Program-made: the position numbers and the translations under genes | Part shown: one piece after another, positions 61,599 to 64,000 of the stretch | Layout of the letters: each line of letters starts with the position of its first letter | Position numbering within the stretch: position 1 is the stretch's first letter | Notes under the pieces: generated by a model | The model's input: only the letters and a program-made list of their open reading frames with translations | Told to the model about the DNA's origin: nothing | The model's database searches: none | Assembly (NCBI GenBank): GCA_009787625.1 | Contig: WQSX01000005.1 | Location: 22,380 to 86,379, forward strand | Length of the DNA: 64,000 nucleotides | Reading direction: 5' to 3' | From: Oscillospiraceae bacterium | GTDB lineage: Bacteria; Bacillota; Clostridia; Oscillospirales; Oscillospiraceae

Positions 61599-62858
61599 CT
61601 ATTCCTCTCCTAGCTCTGCAAACTTTGCTTTCATTGTCTCGTTGCCGCGTGTCAGCCGTTTTATTGTGACTTCTTCCGCCTTATTATTCGCCAACCGCAA
61701 GTTGTTATCCGACGACATAAGCGCCTCTTTAGTCTTTTGCAGAGCGGCAATCGACTTATCTATTTCGTCAATCGCTGTCTTAAACTTGCGGCTTGCTAGG
61801 TCATAGTTTCTTGCAAATCCCGACTTGAAAGATTCAAGCCGCTCCTCAAAGTCCGTGATATCAATGTTTTGACTACGCACCAGCGCAAGCTCCGACTTGT
61901 AGTGCATGGAGTTCATCGCCGCATTGCGTAAAACCGTAATCATCGGAATAAAAAACTGCGGGCGTATAACATACATTTTGGGATAACGATACGACACGTC
62001 CACAATCCCTGAATTATAAAGCTCGCTGTCGCTTTCGAGAAGTGTCACCAAAACAGCGTATTCACAGCCTTTTTCATTGCGATCCTTGTCAAGCTCTTTT
62101 AGGAAATCTTCGTTTTTCTTTTTGGTCGCAGTTTCATCACCCTCATTTTTCATCTCAAACATAATGGAAATTATCTCATTATCCTCATCATCCGTTTCAC
62201 GGTAGATATAATCTCCCTTACTGCCTGATTTTGCATCGTTATCTTTTTCAAAATAAGCCGCAGGAAATGCCGTTGCCCGAATTCGGTTAAACTCAGTCTC
62301 ACAATGTTGCTCAAGAGTTTCACCAACCATCTTGGTCGAAAGCTTTGCTTTCATGTCTCGGTAATATTCAATCATCTCTTCTTTGGTTTTTAGCTCATGT
62401 GCAAATTTTTCTTTGAGTGTTGCTTCAGAGAGTTTGCGCTCGGTGTCTTTGGATTTTAGCTCACCTAAAAGGCTGTCACGCTCTTTTTCAGCTTTACTGA
62501 CAGCTTCGGTGATTGCGAGTTTTTTCTCAGCGTCTTGCACCTGAATCTGAGCTTTTAACTTGGCAATTTGAGTATCTTTTTCGGATAGCTCATTTTGCAG
62601 ACTACTCTTAACACTCGCCTGAGCAAGCTTAATTTCATCGCCTTTTCGCTCAAGCTCAGCTTTCAGCAGGTCTCGCTCTTTTTCGACATCTGCCAGAGCT
62701 TCAGAAACCGCAAGCCTTTTTTCAGCCAAGGCAAGTTCCCCCCGCTCTGCCAGTGCTTTCTCAAACTCCGTATCCCGAACTTGTTTAACAATATCAGCAA
62801 ACCCGGACTCATCAACCTTAAAAACTTCATTGCATTTAGGACATTTTATTTCATTCAT
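61599..62858 (-). CDS. DUF2130 protein (coiled-coil with a nuclease-like C-terminal half)
   Basis: 419 residues. It starts with a CPKC segment, then a coiled coil of about 180 residues with the repeating [15 protein letters not shown] pattern, followed by the DUF2130 domain ([41 protein letters not shown] and [16 protein letters not shown] strand). The Glu and Lys residues in FEMKNE resemble a restriction-endonuclease-like core, as in RmuC relatives. The function is not established; a role in DNA handling is inference. It is 7 bp upstream of the aldolase gene. Confidence 0.88.
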   Translation of the reverse strand: MNEIKCPKCNEVFKVDESGFADIVKQVRDTEFEKALAERGELALAEKRLAVSEALADVEKERDLLKAELERKGDEIKLAQASVKSSLQNELSEKDTQIAKLKAQIQVQDAEKKLAITEAVSKAEKERDSLLGELKSKDTERKLSEATLKEKFAHELKTKEEMIEYYRDMKAKLSTKMVGETLEQHCETEFNRIRATAFPAAYFEKDNDAKSGSKGDYIYRETDDEDNEIISIMFEMKNEGDETATKKKNEDFLKELDKDRNEKGCEYAVLVTLLESDSELYNSGIVDVSYRYPKMYVIRPQFFIPMITVLRNAAMNSMHYKSELALVRSQNIDITDFEERLESFKSGFARNYDLASRKFKTAIDEIDKSIAALQKTKEALMSSDNNLRLANNKAEEVTIKRLTRGNETMKAKFAELGEE

Positions 62859-62932
62859 TGGTATGATTTCCTTTGTGTTTTATGGAAACATCTTACCATA
62901 TGGTGGGGTTAATTGCCATAGCAAAAATATTT

Positions 62933-63805
62933 TTACAATGACAGCACTTTCATAAAAGTACCGGGTACGGTGGACTCAAAGCGAAGTTGCTCGCCTGTGG
63001 ATGGGTGCTTGATGGCTAATACAGAGGCATGCAGACAGAGCCTGCCTACAGGATTCGTAAGTGCGCCATACTTTTTGTCACCCACGATGGGATGCTCCAA
63101 GTCCTTCATATGGACACGTATTTGATTTTTCCTGCCCGTCTCCAGAGATATATCCAGTAAAGAGTATCTGTCTGTGCTTTGGAGCGTACAATACTTTGTA
63201 ACAGCCAACTTGCCTTGACCTTTTTCCTTGCCGGAATACACAAACAGGGTCTTCGTCTGCTTGAGCCAAGATTTAATTTCCCCTTCGGGGGGCGAAACTT
63301 TACCCTCCACAACAGCAATGTATCCACGCCGGAGAGCCAGCTCGTCCCAACGCTCTTGCAGTGCGTATTTTATCCGCTCGTTCTTCGCCAATAGCATCAC
63401 GCCCGATGTCTCACGGTCAAGGCGGTGGACAATGAAAATCCGCCCGGATTTTGCTCTGCTTTTCGTGTAGTCGCTTACAATGTGATAGGCTGTGTTTGTG
63501 TGCTCTTTGTCTGTCGAGATGGAGAGCATACCTGCCGGTTTGTCAATCACAATCACTTCATCGTCTTCGTAGATAATCGGGATATCCATTTTCGTGCTGG
63601 CCACAGACGCTCTTTGAAGCACAGTAATCTGTTGCCCCGGCAATAGTGGGCGGGCATAATCCTTGCAGTTCTCCCCATCAACGAGGACTTGCCCCCGTGC
63701 TAATATTCCCTTTACGAAGTTTCTGGATTTGTTGCTCATACAGGTGAGCAAAAATGGTAGCAGGGTGGATTTTTCGGTAACGTTGAATGTTAGGTTGTTT
63801 TTCAT
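62933..63805 (-). CDS. RluA-family rRNA pseudouridine synthase
   Basis: 290 residues. An S4 RNA-binding domain (about 15-70, with FVKGILARGQVLVDGE) precedes the catalytic domain, with the active Asp in HRLDRETSGVMLLAKN, IPIIYEDDEVIVIDKPAGML as the opening motif and DISLETGRKNQIRVHM near the end. It converts uridines of 23S rRNA or tRNA to pseudouridine; the exact site cannot be told. AGGA lies 9 nt before the ATG. The promoter is surrounded by an inverted repeat. Confidence 0.92.
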   Translation of the reverse strand: MKNNLTFNVTEKSTLLPFLLTCMSNKSRNFVKGILARGQVLVDGENCKDYARPLLPGQQITVLQRASVASTKMDIPIIYEDDEVIVIDKPAGMLSISTDKEHTNTAYHIVSDYTKSRAKSGRIFIVHRLDRETSGVMLLAKNERIKYALQERWDELALRRGYIAVVEGKVSPPEGEIKSWLKQTKTLFVYSGKEKGQGKLAVTKYCTLQSTDRYSLLDISLETGRKNQIRVHMKDLEHPIVGDKKYGALTNPVGRLCLHASVLAIKHPSTGEQLRFESTVPGTFMKVLSL

Positions 63806-63844
63806 GTTACATATTCCTGATTATCTCAATAATAGTATAACAAT

Positions 63845-63891
63845 AGGATATCTAATTATCGGAATAATGTCAATTGCATCGTTCCGATAAT
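63845..63891 (-). promoter_or_regulatory. Promoter of the rluA-type gene enclosed by an inverted repeat
   Basis: TTGACA (63873-63868), 17-nt spacer, TATCCT (63850-63845). ATTATCGGAA (63855-63864) and TTCCGATAAT (63882-63891) are perfect 10-bp arms with a 17-nt spacer that holds the -35 box; one arm lies in the promoter spacer. This is an operator-like layout. Confidence 0.6.
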
Positions 63892-64000
63892 GGGGGCGCG
63901 TATGTGTCAAGTAAAAGTGGGTGAAAATAAATTGCGGGTAAAATTCAGTAAAAAAAGTTTTTAGGCACTAGATGAAAATGCTGACTGCGGTCATCTTTTT
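63892..64000. other. Window end without a recognisable gene
   Basis: About 110 bp at the right edge show no convincing coding region. A 20-codon frame at 63902-63964 (plus strand) is too short to support. A new transcription unit may begin beyond the window. Confidence 0.6.

Noticed and set aside
63902..63964. 20-codon ORF at the right edge
   Set aside because: Too short, with only a poor GGGGG in front, no recognisable motif and an AT-rich Lys/Val content that could occur by chance.

Overview
The window looks like a chromosomal segment of a low-to-middle GC Gram-positive bacterium of the class Clostridia (Firmicutes). The reasons are the streptococcal/clostridial-type type II fatty acid synthesis operon with a MarR (FabT-like) regulator and FabK instead of FabI, strong AGGAGG-type ribosome binding sites, several TTG/GTG starts, lipoproteins with a Gram-positive lipobox, a DNA polymerase I with a degenerate 3'-5' exonuclease domain, and very short gene spacing. 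No phage, plasmid, CRISPR or insertion sequence was found; the accessory character comes from sugar catabolism, peptidases, signalling and small palindromic repeats.

Layout. 1-8359 (minus strand): the fatty acid operon in the order fabT-fabH-acpP-fabK-fabD-fabG-fabF-accB-fabZ-accC-accD (accD cut by the window edge), with a promoter and a perfect inverted-repeat operator in front of fabT. Three gaps in the operon carry GC-rich hairpin repeats. 8459-12890 (plus): pduL, whose promoter overlaps a similar operator-like site, then tatD, an M42 peptidase and a MATE exporter; secG lies on the minus strand between pduL and tatD. 12892-14134 (minus): a YitT protein and a tRNA-Ala/tRNA-Ile pair. 14226-32629 (minus): one long apparent operon of twelve genes plus a leader ORF. 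It encodes a family-5 solute-binding lipoprotein, two permeases and two ATPases of the Opp type, a MATE protein, a cytosolic sugar-binding-domain/GGDEF diguanylate cyclase, a GH2 beta-mannosidase, a GH4 6-phospho-glycosidase, a BadF-family sugar kinase, an aldo/keto reductase and a GH3 beta-glucosidase. It reads as an import-and-degrade pathway for beta-linked oligosaccharides with its own second-messenger sensor.

32741-37492 (plus): three tandem paralogous M42 aminopeptidases followed by a membrane-anchored MutS-type ATPase. 37515-40719 (minus): a hybrid histidine kinase with receiver and HPt domains, and an orphan membrane protein. 40850-41412 (plus): a YjbQ-type protein behind three 9-bp direct repeats with an exact 23-bp period. 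41453-44203 (minus): an orphan TerB-N/TerB-C domain protein and a PyrB carrying a PyrI-like zinc ribbon. 44384-51135: a lipoprotein, a CPBP protease, a flavodoxin-fold reductase fused to DUF2442, argF, a decayed transporter remnant, an ArsR-type regulator and an ABC half-transporter. 51431-59054 (plus): a replication/tRNA-modification block polA-rimI-tsaD-dnaE with overlapping genes. 59062-63873 (minus): a membrane-anchored C39-like protein, a threonine aldolase-like enzyme, a DUF2130 protein and an RluA-family pseudouridine synthase.

The best candidates for undescribed biology are the sugar-sensing diguanylate cyclase inside the oligosaccharide operon, the 36-codon leader ORF coupled to its binding protein, the triple M42/membrane-MutS cluster, the 23-bp-period repeats before yjbQ, the orphan TerB protein with a repeated palindrome in its linker, and a shared operator linking fabT with pduL. 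All functions are read from sequence motifs by eye; no database search was run.
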